Below, piece by piece: positions 23,291-35,275 of a stretch of DNA of 64,000 nt (within the stretch, counting starts at the first letter, position 1; each line of letters begins with the position of its first letter). The DNA is taken from positions 48,952,001 through 49,016,000 of the forward strand of contig NC_090245.1 of assembly GCF_037325665.1 (NCBI RefSeq), in the 5' to 3' direction. Below the pieces are notes generated by a model. That model worked only from the letters and a program-made list of their open reading frames with translations. It was not told where the DNA came from and did not search any database. The translations under genes were made by a program, and so were the position numbers. Source of the DNA: Littorina saxatilis. Its lineage: Eukaryota > Mollusca > Gastropoda > Littorinimorpha > Littorinidae.

Positions 23291-23460
23291 CTTTTGTCCA
23301 CTATAATGTCCCCAATAAGGGTCCGATTTCTCTGAAACTCGTATTGTTTGAACTGTTATCTTTTTCTCATCGAGCTATACCCTATGCAAGTCATATTTTC
23401 AGTAAATCACTTTGTGTCACAATTTTTGATACGAAATCTGAGCCATGGCCATATAAAATC

Positions 23461-23660
23461 AAAAAAACAAGAAAGGTAAGTTGTTCATTCATTCGCTCGG
23501 CTTCCTGGCGAGCGGGTAAAAACTGATTCCATCAAGCTAAAGTTTTTTGTGACTAATTGTTGGTCTGTTCACTTAAAAGACCGTTGGGTCGATATATTTG
23601 TGATTGTAACGTATTTTTGTTCATAACAACGTTCCAACAACTTACCTTTCTTGTTTTTTT
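23461..23660. repeat. 25-base perfect inverted repeat
   Basis: AAAAAAACAAGAAAGGTAAG plus TTGTT at 23461-23485 is exactly complementary to 23636-23660. Outside the arms, GCCATGGCCATATAA (23441-23456) and CATGGCCATGTAAG also partly pair, so a foldback element of about 290 bases is possible. Confidence 0.6.
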
Positions 23661-24090
23661 ATTCTGAATTTTGGAACGTTGGCAGTCTCTTTGTTTGTGG
23701 ACATGGCCATGTAAGATGTTGTTGCTGAGAGAGCACATATTAATTGTGTGGTTCGCGCTTTATACTCATTAACTTATAAAGAAGCTTTTATTTATTAAGA
23801 CTTGTTCATAGCATTTTGTCTTATTGAGTTCTTTCTCACCCCAGAAAAGGAATCTTGTGTTTGAGGTGGTAACATGGGTCGGACGGAGTTTTGGGTAATT
23901 GCTGATAGATTTGTTGCCTTACAGGTTGCACCATACTTGACAGGAAAGCTTCGGTCACACCAACCCATCATTTAATTTGGCAAAGCATGCCTACTGTTGA
24001 CGGGATTTCAATGCGATAATCATACTGTACTTCATGTACAAAAATCAACAACAAAATCAGCATTTCTATCAGCATGTTGGACTAACATGT

Positions 24091-24093
24091 TCA

Positions 24094-24144
<51 letters not shown>

Positions 24145-24150
24145 ACACAA

Positions 24151-24185
<35 letters not shown>

Positions 24186-24242
24186 CACACACACACACAC
24201 ACACATATATATACACACACATACACACACACACACACACAC
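24091..24242. repeat. CA microsatellite
   Basis: About 150 bases of CA repeats broken by TACA and TATA. The His/Thr and Cys/Val open frames over it are artefacts. Confidence 0.9.
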
Positions 24243-24419
24243 TACGGAAGCTCACACAAACACCACAATGATTCGTCATCGTAATATAAACAAAAACAAA
24301 CATTGATTTTAAACTGTTTTAATATGTGTCTCTGCTCTATGATTACTGCGGCTTGTTTTAAGTCTCAAAACATTCCCCCAGTAAGCGGTAGCCAGCGGTT
24401 CATACCCTTGCAATGTCAG

Positions 24420-25045
24420 CCACAAGCGTTATTAAATCCCATAGAAGTCAGCCGGCCGTTACAACAAATACGAGATGTGGTGCTGTATGACTGGGTTCCG
24501 CAGCATGCATTGTCAGATCCTTTGCTCTGAAGTCGGCCAGCGCAGCAGATACGAGACGAGGTTCTGTAAGACTGGGTTCCGCAGCATGCATTGTCAGATC
24601 CTTTGATCTGAAGCCTGCCAGCGCAGCAGATACGAGACGAGGTTCTGTAAGACTGGGTTCCGCAGCATGCATTGTCAGATCCTTTGCTCTGAAGCCTGCC
24701 AGCGCAGCAGATACGAGACGAGGTTCTGTAAGACTGGGTTCCGCAGCATGCATTGTCAGATCCTTTGGTCTGAAGCCTGCCAGCGCAGCAGATACGAGAC
24801 GAGGTTCTGTAAGACTGGGTTCCGCAGCATGCATTGTCAGATCCTTTGATCTGAAGCCTGCCAGCGCAGCAGATACGAGACGAGGTTCTGTAAGACTGGG
24901 TTCCGCAGCATGCATTGTCAGATCCTTTGATCTGAAGCCTGCCAGCGCAGCAGATACGAGACGAGGTTCTGTAAGACTGGGTTCCGCAGCATGCATTGTC
25001 AGATCCTTTGCTCTGAAGTCGGCCAGCACAGCAGATCTGGCTTCT
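24420..25045 (-). repeat. 81-bp tandem array, seven units, open on the minus strand
   Basis: Seven near-identical 81-base units. On the minus strand they are open and encode a 27-residue repeat, core KDLTMHAAEPSLTEPRLVSA, within a 229-codon frame (24448-25137). The variable residue before KDL is A, S or P. A related but diverged array is at 42203-42545. Both loci share the boundary CCACAAGCGTTATTAAAT (24420-24437 here). I do not recognise the peptide. It could be a mobile minisatellite or a coding repeat. Confidence 0.8.
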
Positions 25046-25240
25046 TGTGTTGTACGCACCACACTGCTGACCTTGGAAAATGAAAGTTGGCTGTAATCGG
25101 TCTGGTGTGGATACAGAATAAAGTGCAATAATTTCAATTAAATCAGAATTTTAATGAACAGATAAACTGATTTGTTTTTAACCTTCCCAGCTGAAGTTCA
25201 ATCCAATTGCCCAGACCGGTGTCACGAACTGAAACTTCTG

Positions 25241-25431
25241 CTGAACAATCCTTCTCATTGCGGTCAATGCGCATGCGCCAATCTTGGACTTAAAAAATGC
25301 GACCCTTTGACCGAACGAACCATGGGTATGGGTTAGGATTAGGGTAAGGGTTAGGGTTAGGTTGTTCACGACCTGATTAATCTCCCCATGTTAGCGCATG
25401 CGCATTGACCGCAATGAGAAGGATTGTTCAG
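25241..25431. repeat. 38-base perfect inverted repeat enclosing telomeric repeats
   Basis: The arm at 25241-25278, beginning CTGAACAATCCTTCTCATTG, is exactly complementary to 25394-25431. Between them 25331-25361 reads GGTTAGGATTAGGGTAAGGG followed by TTAGGGTTAGG, a short interstitial TTAGGG tract. The whole resembles a small MITE with a captured or repair-inserted telomeric tract. Confidence 0.8.
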
Positions 25432-25461
25432 GCCTTTTCAAATGTCCCTTGTTAACCTAAT

Positions 25462-25875
25462 TGCAGAGAGCGCTTTTTGTCATGGTACTACTCAAAATGG
25501 ACGCAAACCCTCTCGTTTTTTACTGCTCATGCGTTCCACACCTGCATCAGTAGAAATGGCATAACACAAGAGATACGCAAGATAGCCCAACAAAACAACC
25601 TGTTCTGGATTGATTTTGCTTTCTCCTCGTATGTAAAAGTGGGAAAGTTGCGCCTATTCTAATGTTTTGTTGATTTTATAATTGGTACCTGGCGTTTTTG
25701 TCAGGTCGATTTTTGGGGTACCCTTACTTCGGCGGCGGTCACGTAACACCTATAACAGAAATCTTTGATCCGAAAAGTGTGCCAAATAGCTAAGTGTAGG
25801 GCCTTAAATAGCATAGAAAGTTTGAATCAAATGACACGGGAATGATTGTTTTTGTTGTGGTACAAAAATGAGTGC
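25462..25875 (+). repeat. solo arm fragment of the large foldback family
   Basis: Starts AGAGAGCGCTTTTTGTCATG. It is nearly identical to 1962-2130 for about 165 bases, then continues with segments parallel to the arms of the palindrome at 17289-19853 (GTTGCGCCTATT, GTCAGGTCGATTTT, GGGTACCCTTA, GGTCACGTAA). A SINE (25888-26231) follows directly. Confidence 0.7.
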
Positions 25876-25887
25876 AATAATGTTTTT

Positions 25888-26231
25888 CCCCCCGCGGGTT
25901 AGGGGGAAGAATTTACCCGATGCTCCCCAGCATATCGTAAGAGGCGACTAACGGATTCTGTTTCTCCTTTTACCCTTGTTAAGTGTTTCTTGTATAGAAT
26001 ATAGTCAATGTTTGTAAAGATTTTAGTCAAGCATCCTTTGTACTGGAAACTTGCATTCTCCCAGTAAGGTCATATATTGTACTACGTTGCAAGCCCCTGG
26101 AGCAATTTTTTGATTAGTGCTTTTGTGAACAAGAAACAATTAACAAGTGGCTCTATCCCATCTCCCCCCTTTCCCGGTCGCGATTTAACCTTGAATGGTT
26201 GAAAACGACGTTAAACACCAAATAAAGAAAG
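25888..26231 (+). mobile_element. SINE-like retroelement S2, head type b
   Basis: 344 bases flanked by target duplication AATAATGTTTTT (25876-25887 and 26232-26243). The head is GC-rich (CCCGCGGGTTAGGGGGAAGA, then GATGCTCCCCAGCATATCGT). The 3' part matches the element at 2748-3252. The tail is GACGTTAAACACCAAATAAAG and AAAG repeats. Confidence 0.88.
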
Positions 26232-26243
26232 AATAATGTTTTT

Positions 26244-28426
26244 GCACAGTTTACAATCAACTAGCACCACGCAGTGCATGTCAGGCAGGTTAGTTCTCCT
26301 GTCCCTCTAATCCCGTCTCCATCCCAGCCTGCATATTCGGCCATGTATAAAAAAAAAAAAAAAGAGAGGTAGAATTCAAGTTTAGCTACGTTGCAAATCA
26401 ACTCTTCGCTTCGACAATCTGCCATGTAATTATGTCGCTTTTAGTTTACATGGAAATAATTTTACGGAATAAGTGTTACAACATACTGCCACAGTTCTCT
26501 ACTTCTGCAAAACTAGTTTGGTAACTTATAACTGCTTCCGTGAACAGACGATGTTCGGAAATAACTGTGTGAAGAGTCTTAAGAATGAGCAGTGTTAGGC
26601 CGTCCGGTGACAGAGTGATTTCAGGAATTCGTTTAAACTTAAGCATACTTTCCTTGCCGTGTGGACGATCTTGTCAACCACCACAGACCTATCTCTCTAG
26701 TCTTTTACACGGAATGAGGTCGAGAGCGTCCTTCCGTCCATACCAGACCTGGGAACCCCTGTTTGGCACTTGGAGTATTTATCAAGCAAACTTGGTGTAT
26801 TTTCAGAAAAAAAATGTGCGTACTCCACACAGCTATTGAACATCCATGATTCAAACATGTTTCAGACACGTCCGTCGCGTCGTTAATTAAGTGAACCAAT
26901 ACATTTAAAACAAAGAAGTTTCTTTCAATGTTTACTGACTTAAAGTGTAACTAAACAAGCAAAAAGGAAAAACATCGTTCAGCAACCTTTACACTTTGAT
27001 ATGAAGAAGGGCCTCATACACTGTCGAACTGCGAAAAAAAAAAAAAATTCTCTCACTCGGACACTGTTTGACGGACATGTGAAGTGCGCGCCAGGAACGA
27101 CAATCTTCTTAGTTTACCTGATTAATGCCCTTAATTTTTGGTTCTGGTACTTTCAGTTCCGGCTGTTGTCATTAATCTACCAAAATAAAAGATCAAACGG
27201 AGTTTTCGATTTTTATTTCATGGTTCAGAAAAATATTGCTTATTTTCTGAAGTCAACCGTTTTAGCTAATCTTTCTTTGATTCTTAAAAGTCATTTCAGA
27301 TTTTTGAAAAATAGTTAACGGTTAGTAATTACCAATATATCGTAAACAAACATATCGATAGGTTTTGGTAAGAAGACACAAGTGCGATGAATGTGGTACC
27401 AGTATTTTTGTGGTAAGTAAGGATGCATTTCTTTGCTGTAAGCACATTTACAATGCACATTTAATCTGTTTAGCAACATAAACGAAAGCATGGTACAGTG
27501 CCGCTTGTTTGTGGTCTATCTTTTCGCGGCAGATGCGTAACAATTAGGGTCTCAGTTGGAAAAAGCTGCTCGGAACCAGAGCAGATTTGGCTTGGGTTCT
27601 TTGAGTGTGAATGATCGACGAGTGGCTTGACATTTTTAACGAATCATTACTGTAGCCTACTTGAAACCATCATCTGTTTCTGAATTTGTCATCAGTTATG
27701 ATTGAGCAGTCTCATAGGAATCGTCCATAAAATGTTAAACCGAAAAAGGGCAGACGATTCTAAATCACACAGGCTGCTGTACAAAATCAGATCTAAAACG
27801 ATATTTTGAACTGCGACGTCTGCGTAAATGCCCTGTAACAAAATACCTTGTCCTGGTCATGTGTATGCACATCAGCTTCTATTGGGAAGATCAGTATTTT
27901 ATATTAATCACAAATACAAGATTAGAAATAGTTCTGAAGATCGCCTTTGATTTCAGTTTCAGCGGCAAACTAGCAGATCTGTCCAAACCGGCATCGTTAC
28001 ATGGTTGAAACTTGAATAATCCCAAATAGATCTGAGTGGGGGTAAGTTTTATAGTATTTCAATTTTTTACGGCAGTTTTATTTAAAGATAGTGTAGTGGA
28101 TGTCTCTGGTGAAGACTACAGTTATATGAATTTTTTGTTGTAATATTAAAATGATTGTTCTTTATCTACACAATTGAATAATTTGTATTTATTTGTTTGC
28201 AGATGACGGCATACTGAGTGCTCCAAGAACATACGCCTGCTGGCATTTTGTGTCTTTTCTGAAGACGTTGAGGCAAGCAGAAGTCACGGTCCTGGCCACA
28301 CACACACAATGACATGAACAAGAAATGATATTTTTTCATGGGCATATCCAGTATTAAAACTTTATTACCATGCAAACGCAACGATTAGAATTTAGAGAAG
28401 GTCATCGGTCACACACACACACACAC
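26244..28426. other. unassigned
   Basis: Non-coding as far as I can see. A segment of about 80 bases (GGAACCCCTGTTTGGCACTT…GTACTCCACAC, 26750-26830) recurs diverged at 29933-30006, an unnamed dispersed repeat. Possible splice-like sites near 27961-28040 enclose only stop-rich sequence. Confidence 0.45.
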
Positions 28427-28803
28427 ACTGGGCGGATCCGGAGGGGGGTTCCGGGGTTTCCGGACCACTTAGGAGCCGGCCTTTGTATTCTAAGTGACGA
28501 TTTTGGAAAGAAGTTGGCTAATTAGTTTGCTCAGGTTGCGCCAGATCGATCAATTGTCCTTGTTGTGATTCAAATTTTTCTTCTTAATATATTTACTTTT
28601 TTGGAAGGTGTATCAGGGGATGTTTCTTGGCTCAGATTGATCCATTTTCCTTGTTTTTATCAACATTTGTCGGACCCCCCCCCCCCCCCCCCCCCTCAAG
28701 GAGGTTGAACGCTTCGCGTCTTCAACTAAACGCTTCGCGTCGTCAAATTGTCCCTAAAAGAAATTTGGAAACTCCCCCTTAAAAATGATGTGATCCGCCC
28801 CTG
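28427..28803. mobile_element. MITE with hAT-like ends
   Basis: About 375 bases bounded by CTGGGCGGATCCGGAGGGGG and, inverted, CCCTTAAAAATGATGTGATCCGCCCCTG, so the tips share GGGCGGATC. The interior has a long C run (28676-28696) and a duplicated AACGCTTCGCGTC. No coding capacity. Confidence 0.55.
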
Positions 28804-28965
28804 CACACACACAAACACACACAAATAGAGAAGTAATAAATGGATACAGTTTTTCTTTATTTAAATTACAATCAGATGTGGTCGTAGAACAGGCGCTGTA
28901 AACAAAACCTAGCATGATATACCACTTGTGTGATGTTTCGGTCAATATCTTTATTTTCCTTTCAG

Positions 28966-29044
28966 AAATACATTGGCGTTTTGAATGTCAAGGAAAGTGA
29001 TACAAATGCTGCAGCGGGCTATCAAGAACGCGAAGGCAAACAAG
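28966..29044 (+). CDS. candidate internal exon of an unrecognised small protein
   Basis: The acceptor TTATTTTCCTTTCAG and donor CAAG/GTAAAT are good matches to splice consensus. The 79-base interval is open from phase 0, beginning KYIGVLNVKESDTNAAAGYQ, and leaves one base (phase 1). That is exactly what the next candidate exon at 31539 needs to form a glycine codon and stay open to a stop. No upstream exon was found. The joined C-terminal 62 residues are rich in Gly, Asn, His and Lys with no Cys. It could be chance; no transcript evidence is available. Confidence 0.35.
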
Positions 29045-30541
29045 GTAAATACCTACTTCTGACATTAGTTTACTTATTAACTCTTTCTATACTGGCCATT
29101 ATCTCCCCAGTCTCTCCCCAGAAACTGGCCATTTGCATGGGTTTGCAAAAAAATTCTCAAAAATAAACAAAACAAGAATGCAGCCTTCAAACTCATAGGT
29201 TTTATTGTGAATATATTGCTAAAACATATGCCAAAGTTTGGTTTCATTGTTGTGAAAAAAAATAAAAATATGATGTCCAGAATTTATGGGTATATTTTAC
29301 GCAATACGAAAAAGGGGGTATGTATTTTGACTCAGAAGCATTTTTTTCTTATGAAGGCTCTGTTTGCAACAAAACTGTTTCTGTTTACTTGTATGAAGAT
29401 TGTGCTAACACAAAAACATAACAAATACCAACTGATTTTCCATTTGGTGGTCATGTAAGCATTGTGAACATGTCCGAAAAATCTGATCACACACCATGTG
29501 GTCGACATGCAGACCTGAACGGCCAGTGTATGGTGGCAGAGTTGGAAAATAGGAAAAGTCTTGATGCCAATCCTTCATCAAAAACCGAAGAAAATCGTCA
29601 TTGTAATAAGTTTGCTTTATTCTAAATCAAACGACTAGGATAGATGACAGACACAACGACAAACACATTCAATTCTATGTAAAAACATGCACAATGCTCA
29701 CGTTAAGCTGGCCATAACAATGTGCCCATCGTGCATGAAGTGTGGCTTTGGTCGGATCAGTAGCCGTGCCTTGTCTGCGATACTAAACATGAAATTTTGT
29801 TAAAGCGACGATTTAGCAATGTTGTTGTTGCTGCTGCTGCTGCTGTCTGTTCTTGTCACGACATCTCGCCATATAACAGTTTTTTCCCTCCTGATTCTGA
29901 GAAGAAGCTGTTTAATTGTGATATCAGGCCTAGGAACCCCTGATTTTCACTTGGAGCATTCTCAAAGAAACTTAGCGTATGTTAAGAAAAATGAGTGTAC
30001 TCCACACTTTGTCTTTTGTTGTTCGTTGTCGTTGCATGTCTACCGTTCCACAGCCACCTACTATAAGTGCAAGTGTTAAATGACGTATTTCCACAAAAGA
30101 CTGCTTGCAGAGAATCATGTGATGCCAATGACAGGTAAGGACATGTGGTAATACATACTACGTTTTGGAACCAGGGAAAATGCAGCACAAATTATTTATG
30201 AACCAAATTGATTGACTTGTGCACCATGACAAAAGTTTTCTTTGATCCATAAAAGGTCTTTTGCCAGAAAAATTGCTCTGAACATCAAGTACCCTGCAAG
30301 TTGTCACACATTTACATTATTGAAATAAAAAGAAAACACACCAGTAACCAGGTTAGGTACGTTAATATCTATAATCAATATCTCGGCACGTTACTGCCTT
30401 CTTCGGGATGGTAAGCTGAACATTATTGAACAAAATAATCGGTTTAGATTGTATACTTTGATTCCTGAACGAAGAAGCAGAGGTACTGCATACAACTAGG
30501 ACTGTAATATCAGCTTTTGCCTGAAACACACACACATACAC
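29045..30541. other. unassigned AT-rich stretch
   Basis: No feature beyond a TTG/CTG run at 29820-29846 that makes a Leu-rich frame, and the dispersed segment at 29933-30006. Confidence 0.45.
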
Positions 30542-31127
30542 TTATAAAATTAATGCAATGTCATTGTATGAAGCCAGAACAATCACTAACTTACATAGTT
30601 GGTCACACAATTACCCATCACTGAACAATAAATCGAAGTCGGGTGGATTCAATGACTAAAGCATTAAAGGCTTTGAAAAAACCCTCATCACAAAACATCC
30701 CCCCCCCCCAAAAAAAAAAAAAAATTAAATAAATGAAATAAAACAGGTTGTCATGCTTATCTTCCGCCAATCCGTGCCCATATCATGCCAAACTTTTACC
30801 TATATATCTTTTTATCAGTCTAATAAAAATGAACTTGACTGATCATAAGCCTTGTGTTTTTATTGATTATCCCCCCTTAGTATGAGGGGGGATATTTGTT
30901 TTGCATGGTTGTTGGTATTGTCATAAAATTAATGCAATGTCATTGTATGAAGCCAGAACAATCACTAGCTTACATAGTTGGTCACACAATTACCCATCAC
31001 TGAACAATAAATCGAAGTCGGGTGGATTCAATGACTAAAGCAGTAAAGGCTTTGAAAAAACCCTTATCACAAAACATCCCCCCCCCCCAAAAAAAAAAAA
31101 ATTTAAATAAATGAAATAAAACAGGTT
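30542..31127 (+). repeat. recent direct duplication, 208-base repeats, 379-base period
   Basis: 30542-30750 and 30921-31127 are almost identical (from CATAAAATTAATGCAATGTC through a C run and A run to AATAAAACAGGTTGT). Between them is about 170 bases including a hairpin-like CCCCCCTTAGTATGAGGGGGG (about 30870-30891). Near-identity indicates a recent local duplication. Confidence 0.85.
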
Positions 31128-31216
31128 GTGTATATAGCGCAGTAAACACCATGCAGGTACAAGCAAAGATTTGACAGTGATTATCCTTGTTTTATATAGC
31201 ACACATTTTCTAGTTT

Positions 31217-31219
<3 letters not shown>

Positions 31220-31308
<89 letters not shown>
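31220..31308. repeat. CT microsatellite
   Basis: About 88 bases of pure CT. The Arg/Glu frame on the minus strand is an artefact. Confidence 0.95.
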
Positions 31309-31312
<4 letters not shown>

Positions 31313-31538
31313 GGAAAGTAATTTATTGACCTGTGGGTTATTTGCGTTTGTATACACATTGGTGATTCGTAAACTATGTTGAAAGAGATTGTCAAACAAT
31401 ATTATATGGGGTGTCTTAAAAAAACAATGTATATATATCAACAAAATCTGTCATTATTATCAGGCACACTGTTATAACAAAGCTATGTCACGGAATGCAA
31501 CATAAGTGGCTTAAAAAGTCGTGTTTTTGTGTGTGCAG

Positions 31539-31645
31539 GATATTCGCTAGGACAGGACCTCAAGCTGAACCAGCACAACAGCGATGCATTCTTCCATGGC
31601 GTCCACAAAAGTCTTTCACCTATAGCGGGCATTGCATACAGATAG
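31539..31645 (+). CDS. candidate terminal exon of an unrecognised small protein
   Basis: Acceptor TTTTTGTGTGTGCAG, then an open frame in phase with the exon at 28966-29044: YSLGQDLKLNQHNSDAFFHG, then VHKSLSPIAGIAYR and a TAG stop. The pattern of short beta-like segments with Asn, His and Gly faintly recalls attacin-type C-termini, but similarity is too weak to name it. It stands or falls with the upstream exon. Confidence 0.35.
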
Positions 31646-34600
31646 TCCAAAGACCCTAACCCTCCTTTTTAAAAATTCTTTAGACCAATTATCCCTCTGT
31701 TCCCATGTTAAACATGGAATAAGTCTGGACAAATGCGAGGACGTTAGCTTTTTTTAATTTTATTTTTTTTATCATTTTACTTATCATTAAAACTTGTTTA
31801 GATTTCGATTCGTAAACCATTTACAGTAATCCTTTGTTTTTTAACTTTGTTCATCTTACCACAGTCACTTCGTTGTTTAGATTTATCATTAAATTTGTTA
31901 CCATTATGCAGAAAAAATGTAGAATAAAACCAGGAGAGCTTTCGGTAGAAGATATTTCCTGTGTCAAAAGTTAATGCTTATTCTGATTGATGGGTGCTCC
32001 AAACTAAGTTATTTTGACTGCCTTATTCGAATTCATTTCCAAGACAGGGCTGAGAAGTGGAGAAGCTTAGGAGAATATCGTAAAAATTGTCTGCAAAACT
32101 TTCGAATATGTCAGATTTTACTTTAGAGATTTTAAATACTGTTAACTGACAGAAATGCTATAACTTCTACACCAATGGACTGGATAACTTCATATTCAGC
32201 ATACTTAAACTTGATTTTATGCATGTGCAGTTCACAAAGTGGCAAATTTGTAGGTTAAATTATCTAACTTTTGCATCACCAATGACACCAACGCTTTCGT
32301 GTCTGAGGATTGCCCTGAACCTAGCTGTAACTGCATGCTTTCTTCAGGTCATCGATAGCCTGGGGGTTGAAGGGGATGTTTTTACATACTCAGACATTCA
32401 AAATAATCAAAAAGGTAAAAGCCTGAAGGGTTTAAATTAGGTAAAAATGGCTACCGCTCAATGTCAAAACTCGTTCTGTTTAGTCGACCCCCGAATTTGG
32501 AGAAAAAAATTAAAATTGCACAAAAGTCAGACCATTCAATTTACAAAATTGCCACTTACTGGAAAGGCAGAACATACACTGAAGTTAATGAATACCACAT
32601 ATAAAATAATTGGTTCAACAGATGCAGAAGTAATTTGCATGGTTGTGGGTGTCCTTTTTAGGGGGGTCAACCCTGTAGAAGAGACGATTTTCTTTAATTA
32701 TCAATCCGTAATATATTGTTTGTTATGCATACAAGATTAACATTGACAAATACTTCAAGACTCCTCATTGATCTTAAGAAATGTTGTGGTTTTTTTTGTT
32801 ACTGACTGATTCACTTTCTATTCACTTTACTCTACATAAGTCACGACAAGAAAAGCAAGGGAGGTAATTTCTTCGGAAGAGGTAATTCTCTCCCCTCAGA
32901 ACGATTGTTGTAGTTTGTTTGATTTTGTTCCTTTCCAATAAGTATTATTTAAAATAGATCTTTACATCTTGATGTGAAAGGCGCAGTACCCCCCTCCCCC
33001 CAGGATGTTAAATTCTAGGTTGTGTCCATGTAAAATCCTGATCCTAGTCAAGATCCGAGTTGGTTTTTCATGCAACTGTGCCTCTTTATGCCACTCAATT
33101 AGACATACTTTGCAATCCATAATTGCACGAAACTAAGTACAGGAAATACGTTGTTGTCGTGTTTTTAATATTACATAATGAAATAAAAAATGTCACAACT
33201 GGTTTCGTGTTGGGCTTTCTCTCTCTGTCTGAATCTCATAATTACTTCCTTCTGAGGCCTGAAATGTGTTGCAGGCATTGTTCAGCTTACATTTATTGTT
33301 ACAATTTTTGTGGATATGTTATTAAGTGTGTCTGTGTTTCTATCATTCGTTATCAGTGTGGTTAAAACAAAAGCACACGTCAAAGAAATTTACCCTTCAT
33401 CATTATCAAAACATGCAGATACGGTTAATAAATATTTGTGATACTTTAAACAAATTTTTGTTTGTTGCGTTTTTTCTTTTTTTCAGAGCAAACACACATC
33501 GTATTTGTTCAAACGTGTATATTCTGCACTTTCTAATACCCTGCATGGATCTCCAAATCAAGAATAATGAAAAGTCGTCTAATAGCCCTGCAGCACTCAC
33601 ACGAACATGATAGAAGCTTGCATGCACCCAGGCTCGCTGTCTTCGGCTAAAAGAGCTTGGTTACCGTTGGATCTTCGCTCAGACAAATGTAGCTGTCCAC
33701 TTGCTCCTGTCGCATAGATCTGCAATGTGCAACATCATCTTTGATTAATAAGTCTGAGGCACAGACAAACACACACGCGCGCACATTTGCGAGAGAATGC
33801 ACGTCAGTCTATTCAATCAAACAGTATAAAAACATACCACAGACGTGGTGGTGGAAACTGGACATTCGCCGTATAACAAAATCAAGAGATTCATTTGTGT
33901 GTGTATGTTTAATCAAAAGTTAATCTTGCGCACATTCAGTCTGTATTGTAACAGGACCCATCCCGTAAAAACTTCGAACAGATCTATTAAATTCTGAAAT
34001 CCTTGACAAGTTTTTTTTCCAATCATCTGTATCTGACCGAAGTAAAAAATTCAGCCAGTACACGCATCTACCCCCTTACACGACAATACATATGTGGCGA
34101 AAAAAGGAATCGAGAGGGGGGAACAAGGAATAAATTTGATCCAGAAATAATTCCACTTCATCATTCCAAAATTCAAGTGTGAAGTGATCAACTACTGTGG
34201 TAAAGATACGTGCTTAGTATCACAACTGAAAATACAAGCCCTAGGGTTTTAAATCAAGGAAACAATTAAAGTTAAGGAAAGATCAACAGAAATGTCGAGA
34301 ACATGTAAAATAGTGTACTTACAATCCGTTTCAGCATGCTCTTCGAATAATAATCTCCCAGTCAGCCTCGTGCTTACGACTTCGACAGGATGTTGCCTCT
34401 CACGCTGAGCCAGTACATTTGGAGTGAATTCAAAGGCCAGAGATGCAGTACAAGCACATTAGTTAGATCCAATTCATTTACATTGCTACCTTGCCCAATT
34501 TATGGCTATTTCTGTTGGTAACATCACACATGTGGCAAGCAGTGCTTGTTGCCGACTCTGCTGGGACAGGCAGCAGACGATTTTATTTAGGAACCAAATT

Positions 34601-35174
34601 CTGATTGGTTAAAACATAAAACCGGAACTCAAAGTACCACTTGTTCTTTGGAAGTATCAAATCAAGAACAGATAAGCAGGTAAATCTGAAATGGGTTCAA
34701 CACTTTTAAAAAATCGTAGTAAATCAGAAAACACAGTAAACGTTGGAAAAATCGTCCAGTATCGCTTCTACAGGTCTATACTTGGACAAAACATAAAGCA
34801 ATTCAGTAAAGCTGACACTTCAAAATGTCTGTTTAGTTACACTTTAAAGCTGTAATCATGTGTCAAATGACCGCGTGATCGTATTCGGGATGCGCTTATA
34901 TGAAGAAAAGAAGTCTAGGAATTTTTCTCGTCGTATTTTTTTTCACTGACCGAACTGCTCGTATTCTAGACAATCATGCGTACAAAAAAAAGTAAGAACC
35001 ACGATCCTTGCTGCGTTCTCAACGAGAAAGAGTTCTCATTTCTGCAGAAGCGATTTCACATGTTTGGCACTTGTGCAAGTTACGACATTAATTCAACAAC
35101 AAAATATCCACTGCACAGAAAGGTTAATATTTTTGTGTGGGAATGTCTTCAGGCTGAAGGATGCGCTTACCCCT
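31646..35174. other. unassigned, possible introns
   Basis: Mostly AT-rich. Isolated splice-flanked open intervals exist at 32348-32414 (plus), 33601-33719 (minus) and 34323-34404 (minus). Their phases do not chain with each other or with the signal-peptide exon, so I do not call them. Confidence 0.4.
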
Positions 35175-35275
35175 TTACGAGCCTGGACAGGTCGGCGGTG
35201 GCTTGACGTGATGGTTTTCATGAGAGGGAAGGTTCCGTACAACTTTAAACATGTCGAGAGAATTAAGCGACTTAC

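Larger units (their letters stand above)
21301..24090. other. unassigned AT-rich region
   Basis: No gene seen. The middle part holds a very diverged tandem array (22250-23290) and a perfect 25-base inverted repeat (23461-23485 with 23636-23660). Several frames up to about 100 codons have no recognisable content. Confidence 0.5.

Noticed and set aside
24420-25045. CRISPR-like array
   Set aside because: Units are contiguous 81-base repeats without unique spacers, in an animal genome.
25331-25361. Chromosome end
   Set aside because: The TTAGGG tract is only about 30 bases and is embedded in ordinary sequence inside an inverted repeat.
28966-31645. Naming the candidate exons an attacin-like antimicrobial peptide
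   Set aside because: The resemblance is limited to a few beta-strand-like residues. It is not enough to assign a family.
32348-32414. Splice-flanked open interval, plus strand, leaving phase 1
   Set aside because: The splice sites are good, but no partner exon was found; a join to an acceptor near 33486 stops after 16 codons. Left uncalled.
33601-34404. Two splice-flanked open intervals on the minus strand (33601-33719, 34323-34404) as exons of the secreted-protein gene
   Set aside because: The signal exon ends in phase 1, but both intervals are open only if entered in phase 0, and they do not chain with each other.
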